This document shows, piece by piece, positions 1-8,792 of a DNA stretch of 64,000 nt (its first letter is position 1; each line of letters begins with the position of its first letter). The notes under the pieces were generated by a model. The model saw only the letters and a list, made by a program, of their open reading frames with translations. It was not told the origin of the DNA and ran no database searches. The stretch is from CAYUVF01 sp964448045 (lineage in GTDB: Bacteria; Bacteroidota; Rhodothermia; Rhodothermales; Salinibacteraceae): assembly GCA_964448045.1 (NCBI GenBank), contig CAYUVF010000004.1:39676-103675 (forward strand), written 5' to 3'. The position numbers and the translations under genes were made by a program.

Positions 1-1213
1 GCTGGAAAGCCTCGACGATGCGATCCAGCGAGGGCGGTACGGCGAAGGGCTGGCCCACGACGATGACATAGCCGCTGCGGCCCGTCATGCTGGCGCCGTA
101 CATGCTTTCCATCGTCATGCCCTCGACCTGGTCGACGAGGAAGTCGGGCCGCTCGTGGGTCGCCTTCCAGTCGTCCCGGCGGGACGCGTGCGACATGAGC
201 AGCAGCGCGCCGACCATCTGCCAGTCGCCCTGGCGCAGGGCGGCGACCATCTTCTGGACGCGCCGGTTCTCGGTAACGAGGTGGCGCGCGATGGGCTGGA
301 GCGCGGGAGCGAGCACATCGAGGGCGCCGGGAAGCGTCCGATGCTCCAGCTCCCGAAAGGAGTCGAGCCCGGCAAAGCCGTTCGCACGCAACTGGTCGAG
401 CGCCTCATCGGCCTGATCACGGCGGGTCCGGTAGAAGGCCGAATCGCGCGCCAGCGGACCGCCCGGATCGAGCAGACTCCAGCCGAGGCTATCGCGCGCC
501 TCGGTCTCGACGGCCAGATGTTCACGCGTGGCCGTATCGACAAGCACGAACGACGCGGAGGCATCGGCGGCCGTGGCGATGAGGTGGCCGATACTGTAGG
601 GCAGGCCGGTGCAATCGGCTACGAGCTGGCGCAACAGGGGCAGTTGCGCCCCCAGATCGTCCCGGGCACGCTCGGGATCCAGTGCGCGAAGCGCTTCGAC
701 AGCGGCTACGGCGAGAGCGGCCAAATAGGCGTCGAGGCACACCGCGGGGATGGTGCTCACGACGGCGATCTCCACGGCCTGGCCAGCCGGGCTCCACTGC
801 GCGACTACGCGCCGGACGGTGCGCGCCCACATCGGCGAGGCCTCGGCTGCCGCGGGCTGATCCGGGTCGGTCTCCAGCGACCAGTCGACGTCGCTGCCCT
901 CGAAGACGAGCCGCGCGTGTCCTTCGGCGGCGCGGCGCACGGCCACGGCGGTGCCCTGACGCAACGGCATCAGAAGGGCGAAGCCGTTCGAGTAGTTCGT
1001 CTGGTCGGCCAGCACGCTGACGGCGCCGTGGGCAAATGCCGTTTCGGCCGGTGCCTCGGATGGCCCAAAGCGGTCGTGGAGCAGGTCTTGGGCCCGCTCG
1101 ATCAGCGTTTCGGGCGGGTGCGCCGCCTGATCCTGCATCCGGTCGAGCGCCTGAAGGAAGGGCCGCACGAACGGCGGCGTTTCCTCATCAAAATGGAACA
1201 GGTCGGATGACAT
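1..1213 (-). CDS. Divergent galactokinase-like GHMP kinase, C-terminus beyond window edge
   Basis: The reading frame starts at the ATG ending at 1213 (MSSDLFHFDE) and runs off the left edge, giving about 404 residues. GHMP kinases phosphorylate sugars or isoprenoid intermediates with ATP. The N-terminal galactokinase signature is present in altered form (VLADQTNYSNGFALLMPL, where the usual GEHxDYxxG has ADQTNYSNG). A second conserved block (GHLIATAADASASFVLVDT) lies mid-protein, and a motif-III-like stretch (YGASMTGRSGYVIVV) lies near the window edge. The changed sugar-binding motif means the substrate may not be galactose. No other galactose genes are adjacent; fmt lies downstream of its start on the same strand. 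Family is fairly sure, substrate is not. Confidence 0.6.
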   Translation of the reverse strand, partial: MSSDLFHFDEETPPFVRPFLQALDRMQDQAAHPPETLIERAQDLLHDRFGPSEAPAETAFAHGAVSVLADQTNYSNGFALLMPLRQGTAVAVRRAAEGHARLVFEGSDVDWSLETDPDQPAAAEASPMWARTVRRVVAQWSPAGQAVEIAVVSTIPAVCLDAYLAALAVAAVEALRALDPERARDDLGAQLPLLRQLVADCTGLPYSIGHLIATAADASASFVLVDTATREHLAVETEARDSLGWSLLDPGGPLARDSAFYRTRRDQADEALDQLRANGFAGLDSFRELEHRTLPGALDVLAPALQPIARHLVTENRRVQKMVAALRQGDWQMVGALLLMSHASRRDDWKATHERPDFLVDQVEGMTMESMYGASMTGRSGYVIVVGQPFAVPPSLDRIVEAFQ

Positions 1214-1342
1214 AGTGGGATTCCGGCCGTGGCGGCGAAGCCTCGCAGGGGCATGATCGCGCTATCCGCGACCACGTATGGCGACAGTGTTCAGGGTACA
1301 ATCTACACGGCGACACATGCAAGGGCGATGCGTAAGCGTGAC

Positions 1343-2266
1343 TTATACGTCAAAACGATGGCCCGGGTGCAAATCGTATCCGTTGAGGAAGTCGGCCGCG
1401 TTGAGACGCGTGCGGCCCGGCTGCTGGATGGTGACAATCTCGACGGCATCATCGCCACAGGCCACCACGATGCGATCGTCGGCTTCAAGAACGGTGCCGG
1501 GCGGTCCGCTGCCCTCGGCCCGGAGGGAGCGGTAGATCTTGAGCCGCGTGCCCTCATGCCGTGTCCACGCGCCCGGATACGGCGAGAGGCCGCGGATGTG
1601 GTTGTGCACCTCGGCCCCGGATTTGCCCCACGGGATCTGGCAATCCTCGGTGTGAATCTTGGGCGCGGGTGTGGCTTTGCTGTCGTCCTGCGGATGCGTC
1701 TGCACCGTCCCCTGATCGATCTGGCGAACCGTTTCGACGACGGCCTCGGCGCCGAGGACCTTCATGCGGTCGTGCACCTCGCCCGCCGTCTCATTCGGCC
1801 CGATGGACATCGGCTTCTGCAGGATGATCTGGCCGGTGTCGACCTTCTCCTTCAGAAAGAAGGTAGTGACCCCCGTCTCCGTCTCGCCGTTGATGACAGC
1901 CCAGTTGATGGGCGCGGCGCCGCGGTATTTGGGCAGTAGCGATCCGTGCAGGTTGAAAGCCCCCTTCGTAGCCGGCGTGAACACCGCGGGCGGCAGAATC
2001 TTGAACGCGACGACCACGATCAGCTCCGGCTCCAGCGCGGCCACGTCCTCGGCAAACGCCTCGCTCTTGACCGACTCGGGCTGCAGAATCGAGTCGATGC
2101 CCGCGTCCAGCGCCGCCTTTTTCACCGGGGTGGGTGTCACCTTCTGGCCGCGACCGCGCGGCCGATCGGGACCGGTGGCAACAGCCTCGGGGCGGTAGCC
2201 GGCGTCGATCAAGTGCTCCAACGAGGGCACCGCAAACGCCGGCGTGCCCATAAAGACGATGCGCAT
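1343..2266 (-). CDS. fmt: Methionyl-tRNA formyltransferase
   Basis: The 307-residue product has the normal length for Fmt, which formylates initiator Met-tRNA using 10-formyl-tetrahydrofolate. It opens with MRIVFMGTPAFAVPSLEHL, and the catalytic Asn-His pair sits in FNLHGSLLPKYRGAAPINW, followed by the conserved Asp in KVDTGQIILQ. The C-terminal anticodon-like binding domain (about residues 205-300) is complete. It lies just downstream of ftsY's 3' neighbourhood on the same strand with only a short AT-richer spacer. Start chosen because the family begins exactly with this MRIVFMGTP motif. Confidence 0.95.
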   Translation of the reverse strand: MRIVFMGTPAFAVPSLEHLIDAGYRPEAVATGPDRPRGRGQKVTPTPVKKAALDAGIDSILQPESVKSEAFAEDVAALEPELIVVVAFKILPPAVFTPATKGAFNLHGSLLPKYRGAAPINWAVINGETETGVTTFFLKEKVDTGQIILQKPMSIGPNETAGEVHDRMKVLGAEAVVETVRQIDQGTVQTHPQDDSKATPAPKIHTEDCQIPWGKSGAEVHNHIRGLSPYPGAWTRHEGTRLKIYRSLRAEGSGPPGTVLEADDRIVVACGDDAVEIVTIQQPGRTRLNAADFLNGYDLHPGHRFDV

Positions 2267-2323
2267 GGGAGATTCGGGTTCTGAGTTCCAGGATTCAGGG
2301 TTGCGCGTTCGCTCCCGACCGAC

Positions 2324-3298
2324 TTACGCGTCGACCTCTTTGAACAGCCCCTCGACGAAGCCGACCCGGTCGAACACTTGCAGATCGTCGATGTCTTCGC
2401 CTACGCCGATGTATTTGACCGGCACCTGAAACTGGTGCGAGACCCCGATCACGACGCCGCCTTTGGCGGTGCCGTCGAGCTTGGTGAGCGCGAGGCCGGT
2501 GACGTCGACGCTCTCGGTGAACTCCTCGGCCTGCCGGATCGCGTTCTGGCCGGTCGAGGCGTCGAGCACGAGCAGCACCTCGTGCGGCGCATCGGACATC
2601 TGCTTGCCCATCACGCGCTTGATCTTGGCCAGCTCGTCCATCAGCCCGCCCTTCGTGTGGAGGCGCCCCGCCGTGTCGATGATAACAACATCGGTGCCCC
2701 GGCTCTGTGCCGATTCGAGCGTGTCGTACGCGACGGCGGCGGGGTCGGCCCCGTGGGTCTGCTTGATCAGCGGCACACCTGCTCGCTCGGCCCAGATTTC
2801 GAGTTGCTCGATGGCGGCTGCGCGATACGTATCCGCCGCGCCCAGCAGCACGCTCTTGCCCGCCTGCTTGAACCGATAGGCCATCTTGCCGATGGTGGTC
2901 GTCTTGCCGACGCCGTTGACGCCCACCACCATAATCACGTACGGCTTCGCGGGTAGCGGCGCATCAAAATCGGCCGGGCGCTCGTCGGCCCCTTCCAGCA
3001 TGAGCTGCGCGATCTCATCCTTGATCATCGCGTTCAGTTCGCTGGTGGAAACATACTGCTCGTCGGATACGCGGGCCTGCACGTGGTCGATGATGTCGAG
3101 CGTCGTCTTCACGCCCACGTCGCTCGTCACGAGGATCTCCTCCAGCTCGTCGAGCACTTCAGCATCGACGGTGTCCTTCCCCCGGATCATCCGGTTGATC
3201 TTGCCGAAGAAGCTGTTGCGCGTCTTCTCCAGCCCCTCTTCGAGCTTCTCCTGCTCTTCGTCGCTGGACGAGCGCGTAAATCGATCAAAAAAACCCAT
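2324..3298 (-). CDS. ftsY: Signal recognition particle receptor FtsY
   Basis: The 324-residue protein is the SRP receptor GTPase that docks translating ribosomes to the Sec translocon. A short charged N-terminal region (MGFFDRFTRSSSDEEQ) precedes the NG domain. Visible GTPase motifs are G1 GVNGVGKTTTIGKMA, DTYRAAA, G3 DTAGRL and G4 TKLDGTAKGG. It lacks the long acidic A domain of the E. coli protein, as is common in other phyla. It lies between the pgsA-like gene and fmt, all on the minus strand, and could be co-transcribed with both. Confidence 0.95.
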   Translation of the reverse strand: MGFFDRFTRSSSDEEQEKLEEGLEKTRNSFFGKINRMIRGKDTVDAEVLDELEEILVTSDVGVKTTLDIIDHVQARVSDEQYVSTSELNAMIKDEIAQLMLEGADERPADFDAPLPAKPYVIMVVGVNGVGKTTTIGKMAYRFKQAGKSVLLGAADTYRAAAIEQLEIWAERAGVPLIKQTHGADPAAVAYDTLESAQSRGTDVVIIDTAGRLHTKGGLMDELAKIKRVMGKQMSDAPHEVLLVLDASTGQNAIRQAEEFTESVDVTGLALTKLDGTAKGGVVIGVSHQFQVPVKYIGVGEDIDDLQVFDRVGFVEGLFKEVDA

Positions 3299-3421
3299 AA
3301 AGCGATTGGATGAATCTGCGGTGCGAGTGGCGGATGCGGTTGAGATACGGCCTTCAACCGGCGTCCCCGAGCGGGGAAGGGCGTTTGCACCCGAGGCGAA
3401 GCGGCAGGTTCCGGCCGGCCA

Positions 3422-4141
3422 TCAGCTCACCGAGCGGGCCTGTGGCTCCTCTGGCGCGCCGGCCGAGGCGGCGCCCGGTGCGTCGTCGGACGCATCGTCG
3501 TCGGGGGCGTCCGCGAGCGATTCGGCATCGATCGGGAAAGGGCGGGTGCGCGGCGGCGGCCGGTCCCACGTCGCGCGCAAGATGCGCACGAACCGCACGA
3601 GATAGACGCCGAACGAGATCACCATCATGGCGGTCGTCATCCAGAGGCAGAACTGGAAGACGGGCGGATCGGCCTTGAGGATGGCGGCCAGCACGGTGAG
3701 AGCCAGCCACGCGACGGCGGCTTTGCCCATCCACGCGCTCGTGGCGATGCGCCCGGTGCGCCGCGCCATGTAAAGCCCGCCGGCAACGATGCCGAGATCG
3801 CGCGCGAGCACCACGCCGAGGAACCAGAGCGGCAGCGTGGGCTCGGCCTCGCGGAAGACGAGCGCCAGCGTAATCAGGACGCCGCCCACCTTGTCGGCCA
3901 TCGGGTCGAGCACCTTGCCCCACGCCGAGACGGTGTGCGACCACCGGGCAATGGTGCCATCGAGCCAGTCGGTGAGTACGGCCAGCATCACCAGCGCAAA
4001 GAGCCCGCGCAGCGATCCGTCGATCCAGACGAGATACGTGATTGGCCCCACCAGGAGCAGGCGCGCGAGGCTGAGGGCGTTGGGTATCGTCCAAAAACGC
4101 CCCAGCTTCCGGAAGAGTCGCATGCGCGTTGGAGTGACCAT
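3422..4141 (-). CDS. pgsA: CDP-alcohol phosphatidyltransferase, PgsA-like
   Basis: This integral membrane enzyme probably makes phosphatidylglycerol phosphate from CDP-diacylglycerol and glycerol-3-phosphate. The family motif D-x2-D-G-x2-A-R-x8-G-x3-D-x3-D is present as DWLDGTIARWSHTV followed by GKVLDPMADK. Several hydrophobic segments follow, then a hydrophilic acidic tail of about 45 residues that is likely disordered. The frame is open to 4597, but family similarity begins at MRLFRKLGRFWTIPNALSLARLL; the ATG at 4141 (MVTPTRMRLF) is chosen, and 4123 is an equally plausible start. The exact alcohol substrate is inferred from the N-terminal motif TIPNALSLARLL. Confidence 0.82.
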   Translation of the reverse strand: MVTPTRMRLFRKLGRFWTIPNALSLARLLLVGPITYLVWIDGSLRGLFALVMLAVLTDWLDGTIARWSHTVSAWGKVLDPMADKVGGVLITLALVFREAEPTLPLWFLGVVLARDLGIVAGGLYMARRTGRIATSAWMGKAAVAWLALTVLAAILKADPPVFQFCLWMTTAMMVISFGVYLVRFVRILRATWDRPPPRTRPFPIDAESLADAPDDDASDDAPGAASAGAPEEPQARSVS

Positions 4142-4236
4142 GATCACCAGGAGAAAGAAATCGCCCCGAGGCGGTACTACTGCTAACTGTGTAAGATACC
4201 AGCAGCAGGGACGCGCTTCAAGGTTGCGACACAGAC

Positions 4237-4410
4237 TCACGCAAAAGCCACAATCGCGCCGAGCAGAAACAGGGCAAGCAGCAGGGCGAGCACGATGATG
4301 CTCCAATTGGGCATGCGATCGATGAACTGAACGACGGCAGACCGGCCTGCGCGCTGACGCGGGGCCTCGGTGGTATCGGTCGAGGGAGCGTTGCTCATGG
4401 CGTTGCTCAT
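4237..4410 (-). CDS. Small single-pass membrane protein
   Basis: A 57-residue frame begins with a repeated MSNAMSNAPSTD and has a Pro/Arg-containing soluble head. It ends in one transmembrane helix (WSIIVLALLLALFLLGAIVAFA) right at the C-terminus. This tail-anchored layout and the position between DUF1611 and pgsA-like genes on the same strand make a real gene plausible. A second in-frame ATG lies at 4398. No family is recognised. The spacer to the pgsA-like start is about 95 bp. Confidence 0.55.
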   Translation of the reverse strand: MSNAMSNAPSTDTTEAPRQRAGRSAVVQFIDRMPNWSIIVLALLLALFLLGAIVAFA

Positions 4411-4487
4411 GGATGCGCGGGGAATTAGGTGGGAGGTCGCAATCGGAGGAAGCGCCGGCCTGCTGCGGATCAGGAGACAGCCGCAGA

Positions 4488-5519
4488 TCAGGAGACAGCC
4501 TCCAGCGGCGAAAGATCCACATCGAGCGTGCGGTCCAGCATACGGTTGAGCGCGGGAATCGACGCGGGCTCGACGAGGTTGATCGCATCGACACCACAGA
4601 GGCGCTGAATCAGCCGGATGCCGGCGTGGGTGTTAGCGGCGATGCCACAGACGAAGTCGGGGTCCATCTGGAAGCCTTCCTTCACGCCGTACGCGGCATA
4701 CGGATCGGATGCGGCCAAGGCGGTGCACTGCACGCTGTCGCCCAGCGCATCGATGGCCGCCTGCCCGTTGTAGGGCTCCAGCGGCGACGACCCGATCTCG
4801 ATCACGGCCACGTCCGGCTCGTGCGCGGCCATCCGGGCCAGCAGCGCGTCGATGCGGGGGCGGTACGCCTCCGTGGGGCACACCGTCGAGGGCAGCCCGG
4901 CATCGACGAAATCGTACGTCCAATCGGCGCCGGCGTCGCCCATGCTGAGGATGTCGCGGTAGCGCCCCGCGCCGGTCAGTTTCGCGCCGAGGACCGTCAG
5001 CCCCGCCTTCTTGAACTGCCGGATAATGACGCGCGCCCCCGTCGTCTTGCCCGACGACATGGACGTGCCCGTCATCAGCACGGTGGGCACGTGGAAGGGC
5101 TGCGGATCGGCCGATACGGCGAAATCGGCCATCGTGACTTTGTCTCCGTTTCGGACGACGTGGCCACGGTAGCGGACCGACATCGGCATGGGCCGATACG
5201 GCGACTGCGAGGTCAAAAGGCCCATCAGGCCGGCGCTCGTGAGCACGTGCATCTGCCCGTCGGCCTCGACCTCGCGCCACGTGCCCGTCGCCTCCAGCGT
5301 AGCTTCGCGCTCGCCCAGCGCACCCACGATGCGGTCGCCCCGCGCGACGTGGACCATCCGCCCGTTCGTGATCTCGATGCGAGACGCCTCGCGGGGCGGC
5401 TCGTCGATCTCGACGACGACGTAATCGCCCGTTTCCCACGCCGTGCGAGGCAAGGCCTCGGCGGGGAGAATGTCGGATTCGAAGGGCGCGATGCGAACGA
5501 GCGAGCTGAAGTGATCCAT
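4488..5519 (-). CDS. DUF1611 family P-loop protein (COG3367)
   Basis: The 343-residue protein has the two-domain DUF1611 layout: an N-terminal beta-rich/Rossmann-like part (1-140) and a C-terminal P-loop domain with Walker A GTSMSSGKTT at residues 151-160. Conserved family stretches are GAKLTGAGRYRDI and DAGLPSTVC. Some DUF1611 members (DgcN) act as D-glutamate N-acetyltransferases beside an epimerase. Here the neighbour is an M20 metallopeptidase of the glutamate carboxypeptidase type, which hints at acyl-amino-acid or dipeptide turnover, but no epimerase is adjacent. It is the last gene of the apparent operon flavin reductase - M20 - DUF1611. Confidence 0.8.
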   Translation of the reverse strand: MDHFSSLVRIAPFESDILPAEALPRTAWETGDYVVVEIDEPPREASRIEITNGRMVHVARGDRIVGALGEREATLEATGTWREVEADGQMHVLTSAGLMGLLTSQSPYRPMPMSVRYRGHVVRNGDKVTMADFAVSADPQPFHVPTVLMTGTSMSSGKTTGARVIIRQFKKAGLTVLGAKLTGAGRYRDILSMGDAGADWTYDFVDAGLPSTVCPTEAYRPRIDALLARMAAHEPDVAVIEIGSSPLEPYNGQAAIDALGDSVQCTALAASDPYAAYGVKEGFQMDPDFVCGIAANTHAGIRLIQRLCGVDAINLVEPASIPALNRMLDRTLDVDLSPLEAVS

Positions 5520-5559
5520 GGGTGCGAATCGGGTGCGATCGGTGCGGTGAATGTGCGAT

Positions 5560-6771
5560 TCAGGATGCGGCGGCGGTCGCGGCGGCTTCGGAGGCGGCGT
5601 CGCGGACCGGATCGCCCATCAGCAGCAGGACGAGCAGCGCGGCCCGCTCGATGAGGGCGTCGACGTAGACGAACTCGTGCTCGGCATGGGCGCCATCGCC
5701 GACGGGGCCGAGGCCGTCCAGCGTGGCGGTGAAGACGCTCGTTTCGTTGCCATCGGAGGCACCGCCAGCCTGCGCTTCGTCGAGTTCGAATCCGAGGCGC
5801 CGGGCCGCCTTCTGGGCGCGCCGCCAGAGGACGCGGTTGCGCGGGGTGCGCTCCAGCGGCGGCCGGCCGAAGTGGCCCTGCACCTGCAGGGTAACGCCCG
5901 GTGTGGCCGGTTCCAGATCGCGGATCTGCTGCTCGATGCGCACGGCGTCGTCCTTCGTGGGCACGCGCACGTCGGCCACGGCGCGGCTCGTGGGCGCGAC
6001 CACGTTAGGGCGCTGCCCGCCCTCGATCATGCCGACGTTGACGGAGATGCCCGCCTCGGGATCGGAGAGCGCATGCAGCGTCTGAATGACGTGCGAAAGC
6101 TCCTGAATGGCGCTGGCCCCACCGCCGGGATCGAGCCCGGCATGGGCAGGGGCGCCTTTGATGTCGATGGTGAACCGCCCGATGCCCTTGCGCGCCGTCT
6201 TGAGCTGGCCCGCGCGCCCGAGCGACGGCTCCAGCACGAGTGCCCGATCGGCGATGCGCGCCAACCGCCGCAGCCGCGGGCGCGATTCGGGACTGCCGAT
6301 CTCCTCGTCCGAGTTGACAAACACGACCGGCGCGACCGGCGGTTCCAGCCCCAGCGCCCGGAGCGCTCGCAGCGCAAACAGCATCTGGATGAGACCGCCC
6401 TTCATGTCGTAGACGCCCGGCCCGCGCATCTTGCCCGCATCGTCCTCGACGGTCACCGGCATGTCGTCGAGCGTGCCCACGGGCCAGACGGTGTCGCCAT
6501 GGCCCACGAGCAACTGGACCGGCTGCCCCGGCGCGCGATCGACCGGGCGCGCGTACAGCTGGCCGCCCGTAGCGTGGCCGGGCAGGTGATCGACGCGATA
6601 GTCGAGGTCCCGCAGCCCCTCGGCCAGTTGGTCGAAAACCACCTGCTGCGCATCCGGGTCATCCGAGGGCGACTCGGCCCGCACAAGCGCAGCCAGCTGA
6701 TCGACCATCGTATCGCACCGGTCCCGCAGGTACGTCAGCACCGCCTTGGCGTCCACATCGGGCTGGATCAT
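5560..6771 (-). CDS. M20 family metallopeptidase (glutamate carboxypeptidase type)
   Basis: The 403-residue protein matches the M20A carboxypeptidase G2/ArgE group of di-zinc amidohydrolases. Zinc ligands and catalytic residues are visible: His91 and Asp93 in GHGDTVWPVGT, Asp122 in GPGVYDMKGG, and Glu156-Glu157 in SDEEIGS. The dimerisation (lid) domain lies about residues 190-300. No signal peptide is seen, so it should be cytoplasmic. It starts 6 bp downstream of the flavin reductase stop and is followed by the DUF1611 gene after 40 bp, so the three are likely one transcript. Substrate is unknown; a C-terminal acidic or N-acylated amino acid is a reasonable guess. Confidence 0.85.
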   Translation of the reverse strand: MIQPDVDAKAVLTYLRDRCDTMVDQLAALVRAESPSDDPDAQQVVFDQLAEGLRDLDYRVDHLPGHATGGQLYARPVDRAPGQPVQLLVGHGDTVWPVGTLDDMPVTVEDDAGKMRGPGVYDMKGGLIQMLFALRALRALGLEPPVAPVVFVNSDEEIGSPESRPRLRRLARIADRALVLEPSLGRAGQLKTARKGIGRFTIDIKGAPAHAGLDPGGGASAIQELSHVIQTLHALSDPEAGISVNVGMIEGGQRPNVVAPTSRAVADVRVPTKDDAVRIEQQIRDLEPATPGVTLQVQGHFGRPPLERTPRNRVLWRRAQKAARRLGFELDEAQAGGASDGNETSVFTATLDGLGPVGDGAHAEHEFVYVDALIERAALLVLLLMGDPVRDAASEAAATAAAS

Positions 6772-6777
6772 GGCTCG

Positions 6778-7389
6778 CTACTTCTTGAAGTGCGCCGGAA
6801 ACGGAAACGACTGCGTCTCGCTGATCGAGGCGAAGCGGCCGGGGTGCAGATACGCCAGCAGCGGCGCCTCCTTCACCAGCTTCTGATCGCTCTGCTCCGA
6901 GACGCGCAGCGCATCTTCATGGACATGGGCGGCGACGACACGACTCAGAATTAAGCTGTTGTCACCGAGATCGTCGACGAACCGCTCCAGCTTACACTCC
7001 AGATAGACGTACGCATCGTCGAGGAAGACGCCCTCCACTTGGGTGGCCGGGAACGTATCGAGCCGCTTCAGCACCGGCTTTTCGAGGCCGGGGCCGTCCT
7101 GCCGCTCCGAGGCCGTCAGGCTCGCCGCCGTCACCTGATCGGGCCGCGGATAGCTGACGGCGAAGCTGCCCGTCTGTTCGATGTTCCGGTACGTCTGGTG
7201 ATGCGGAGCGCAGACGAAGCCGAAGTAGTTCTCCCAACTCATCGGCATCGCCATGTGCTTCGGGGCGAGGTTGTACGTATCGCCCTCTTTCGTGCCCACC
7301 ACGATCAGCGGCGCAACCAGAAAAAAGCGTTCCCAGATGGACCGGCTCGTGTCGAGCGTGATGATGTGCTCGTTCTCAAGGGATGTCAT
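6778..7389 (-). CDS. Flavin reductase family protein (FMN-binding split barrel)
   Basis: The 203-residue protein has the flavin reductase-like fold. The early strand (APLIVVGTKEGDTYNLAPKHMAMPM) and the FGFVCAPHHQTYRNIEQTGSFAVSYP segment correspond to the FMN-binding region. Relatives either reduce flavin for a partner monooxygenase or act as alone-standing FMN reductases. No monooxygenase is adjacent. It heads the operon that continues into the M20 peptidase and DUF1611 genes. A 23-bp palindromic site (7500-7522) lies about 110 bp upstream of its start, so its control may be shared with the histidine kinase/Usp unit. Confidence 0.78.
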   Translation of the reverse strand: MTSLENEHIITLDTSRSIWERFFLVAPLIVVGTKEGDTYNLAPKHMAMPMSWENYFGFVCAPHHQTYRNIEQTGSFAVSYPRPDQVTAASLTASERQDGPGLEKPVLKRLDTFPATQVEGVFLDDAYVYLECKLERFVDDLGDNSLILSRVVAAHVHEDALRVSEQSDQKLVKEAPLLAYLHPGRFASISETQSFPFPAHFKK

Positions 7390-7499
7390 GCGGCGGCACC
7401 AGATTAACAGAGGAATGTGCAGATAAAGACGACGCTATCCGACAGCACGTAGGCCCGAATTTCACCGCGCGCGGCGCAGGATGATTCGATGGTTGTACC

Positions 7500-7522
7500 G
7501 TAGGGAAAAGCCCCACACCGGC
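7500..7522. promoter_or_regulatory. Palindromic operator-like site A
   Basis: The core 7500-7516 reads GTAGGGAAAAGCCCCAC, an inverted repeat with 6-bp arms (one mismatch) and a 5-bp AT-rich centre, followed by ACCGGC. It matches site B at 12569-12591 at 19 of 23 positions. It lies 110 bp upstream of the flavin reductase start, in the spacer after the sialidase-like gene. Half-sites of this GTRGGG type are in line with a NarL/FixJ or DosR-like regulator, which is inference. Confidence 0.55.
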
Positions 7523-7544
7523 CGTCGCGACTAAACTGGCCAAC

Positions 7545-8792
7545 CTACCGAAGTGCCGGCACCGATGCCCGCGCCAGCCGCACTCGATCCGCGTCCGTAT
7601 CAACCCAGGCGAGGTACAGATTATCGCCGCTGTGCACCATCCGCGGCATGCCAGTACCTCGGCTCGGCGACGCCGCCGCCAGCGTGATGGGCGCCCCCAT
7701 CGATCCGTCGGGCTGGAGGTGCCGCACGCGGATGAACCCGCCCTCCGATGCAGTATCAATCCAACTCACCAGCGCCGATCCGTCGCCGAGCAGCACGGCG
7801 TCCACGCGCCCCACGGGCCCGCTGTCATCGAGCACCAACGGATCGCCGAACTGGCGCCCGCCATCCGACGAGAAGGCGGCTTTCACGCGCGGCGCACCGT
7901 TTGCAGCGGTAAACCACGCTGCCACAACCCGGTCGCCCTCCGCCGCCAGCGCGGGGCCGTTCACCGGGCACCCGCTGATGGTCCAACCGTCCGCGTGCAG
8001 CAGATAGGGCTCCGTCCACGACGTGCCATCGAAGCGCACCAGCCGGATGTCGCGAATCTCGTCCTCGGTGCGGCCTCGATACGCAACCAACGCCCCGGCC
8101 GACGTACGGACCGCGTTCGTGGGGCAGCAGTCGCACGTGCGGTCATCCAGCAGCGCGGGCTGCCGGATCGTCCCCTCCGGCGTGAAATGCGCTGCGCGCA
8201 ACGTCATCGCTCCACCGTGGCCCTCACCGCTCAGGTGGGTGTTGCGCCCATCGAGCCACACGGCCAGCAGATGGTCGTCCCACGGCAGCAGCGAGGCGAA
8301 GCCGTGCTCGGTGGCGGTGCTGTCGCGGTGCGGGGTGAGGGCCGGTTGCCACGTGCCGCGATCCGTCGCCTGCGCGATCCGCACGTCGTAGGCGTACACG
8401 TTCGTTCCGCTGCTCTTGAGGTAGTGCGCAGCGATGCGCCCATCGGGCAACGGACGGATGGACGGCACATCGGCCCAGTTGACGAACCAGTAGGCCCCCT
8501 GTGCGGCAGTCCTCGGCTCCGACCACGCGGCGCCGTCGAAGGTGGCGTAGCGCAGGGCGTGATGCCCCGAATCGACCGGAGCGATCCAGCTCATCCAGAG
8601 GGTGTCCCCAGCATCGGCGTAGAGATGCGGCTGGCCGCTGCCGGGTCCGGCCGGCGTCTGCATCCGTTCTGCGCGAGGCGCCTCGGTATCGGGCGCCCCG
8701 CACCCCGCAAGCCATCCCGCCGCGACAAGTAGCGCCAGTGCAGGACCGATCCGCGCCAGTCGCCCCCCCATGTGTCGTCCGGCTCGTTCCAT
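7545..8792 (-). CDS. Sialidase-like BNR-repeat lipoprotein
   Basis: The product (415 residues from ATG 8792) has a lipoprotein signal peptide ending in the lipobox LAGC, so it should be anchored to the envelope. The remainder resembles a six-bladed sialidase/BNR beta-propeller: an Asp-box (AAFSSDGGRQFGDP) and repeated blade-end motifs (DTLWMSWI, DNLYLAWVD). Catalytic sialidase residues cannot be assigned with confidence, so it may be a binding or non-sialidase propeller. Its start overlaps the stop of the upstream UspA gene (TGATG; a GTG three bases earlier is also possible), which points to translational coupling and a shared transcript. Confidence 0.65.
   Translation of the reverse strand: MERAGRHMGGRLARIGPALALLVAAGWLAGCGAPDTEAPRAERMQTPAGPGSGQPHLYADAGDTLWMSWIAPVDSGHHALRYATFDGAAWSEPRTAAQGAYWFVNWADVPSIRPLPDGRIAAHYLKSSGTNVYAYDVRIAQATDRGTWQPALTPHRDSTATEHGFASLLPWDDHLLAVWLDGRNTHLSGEGHGGAMTLRAAHFTPEGTIRQPALLDDRTCDCCPTNAVRTSAGALVAYRGRTEDEIRDIRLVRFDGTSWTEPYLLHADGWTISGCPVNGPALAAEGDRVVAAWFTAANGAPRVKAAFSSDGGRQFGDPLVLDDSGPVGRVDAVLLGDGSALVSWIDTASEGGFIRVRHLQPDGSMGAPITLAAASPSRGTGMPRMVHSGDNLYLAWVDTDADRVRLARASVPALR

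Noticed and set aside
3422..4597. Longer form of the pgsA-like gene starting at 4597
   Set aside because: The extra 152 residues overlap the small membrane protein and the DUF1611 3' end and have no family similarity.
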